Source: Verrucomicrobiaceae bacterium
GTDB taxonomy: Bacteria; Verrucomicrobiota; Verrucomicrobiia; Verrucomicrobiales; Akkermansiaceae
Reading direction: 5' to 3'
Assembly: GCA_027485615.1 (NCBI GenBank)
Contig: JAIXQS010000032.1
Span: forward strand, 1 to 64,000
DNA: 64,000 bases
The notes below the pieces were generated by a model. The model did no database searches. It was not told the origin of the DNA and saw only the letters and a program-made list of their open reading frames with translations. This document shows, one piece after another, positions 63,974 to 64,000 of the stretch. Position 1 is the first letter of the stretch. Every line of letters begins with the position of its first letter. The translations under genes were made by a program, and so were the position numbers.

Positions 63974-64000
63974 TCAGGCCTTTTCGTGGGTGATGGTGTT
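63974..64000 (-). CDS. rpmC: 50S ribosomal protein L29 (C-terminal end only)
   Basis: Only the last eight codons (NTITHEKA) and the stop are in the window. The ending and the position right before rpsQ fit L29, the conserved upstream neighbour. The gene continues outside the window. Confidence 0.7.
   Translation of the reverse strand, partial: NTITHEKA

Overview
The window is a GC-rich chromosomal segment most consistent with a member of the phylum Verrucomicrobiota, probably near Verrucomicrobiaceae/Akkermansiaceae. This assignment is an inference. It rests on a double-length fused UvrA of the kind known from Chlamydiae and other PVC bacteria, a 352-residue secreted protein resembling a verrucomicrobial family, a DUF1080 sugar hydrolase, Gram-negative envelope genes (lpxK, bamA, rlpA) and a verrucomicrobial-style pseudopilin. 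No rRNA is present to settle it.

Layout. 1-3.9 kb: a suf iron-sulfur operon on the minus strand (Fur-family regulator, sufC, sufB, sufD) with a two-gene nucleotidyltransferase module inserted between sufB and sufD. A 39-bp dyad lies in front of the regulator. 4.1-4.7 kb: rplU-rpmA. 4.8-9 kb: a REPIN-like palindrome, a DUF2452 protein, a pseudopilin, a secreted trypsin-like protease with a lipoprotein partner, and a second Fur gene overlapping mutY. 9.1-12 kb: an ECF sigma/anti-sigma operon with a DUF1573 protein and a rhodanese. 12-22.6 kb: HU/IHF, rlpA, lpxK, hisB-hisH, a ParA plus roadblock-like pair, and rluD. 22.6-30 kb: murI, a winged-helix gene divergent from an SbtA-like transporter, lipA, an EVE protein, a second ECF sigma/anti-sigma/PDZ operon, tRNA-Leu and a DUF1080 protein.

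30.1-35.7 kb: a compact integrative element in tRNA-Cys, bounded by 50-bp identical direct repeats. It carries a tyrosine integrase, an excisionase-like protein, a predicted polymerase of the phage/transposon (TV-Pol-like) type with iteron-like repeats at the start of its gene, small ORFs and one AT-rich secreted cargo gene. 35.8-41.6 kb: the fused uvrA.

42-64 kb: gatB, homoserine dehydrogenase, a FloA/NfeD membrane-domain cluster, an intradiol dioxygenase, recQ, bamA, a rhomboid protease, nuoB-nuoC, a metallo-beta-lactamase-fold protein, map, adk, secY and the spc ribosomal operon (L15, S5, L18, L6, S8, L5, L24, L14, S17, end of L29). S14 and L30 are missing from their usual places.

The most unusual signal is a family of repeats built from 7-bp units (AAACTTT, CCAATTT, CCAATAT, CTGAAAA and relatives). 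They fill many spacers between genes and supply several stop codons. They are also inserted in frame inside uvrA, in two forms: plain heptad tracts, and three related ~90-bp palindromic elements whose arms are made of heptads. This resembles the protein-coding palindromic elements of Rickettsia combined with the heptanucleotide STRR repeats of cyanobacteria.
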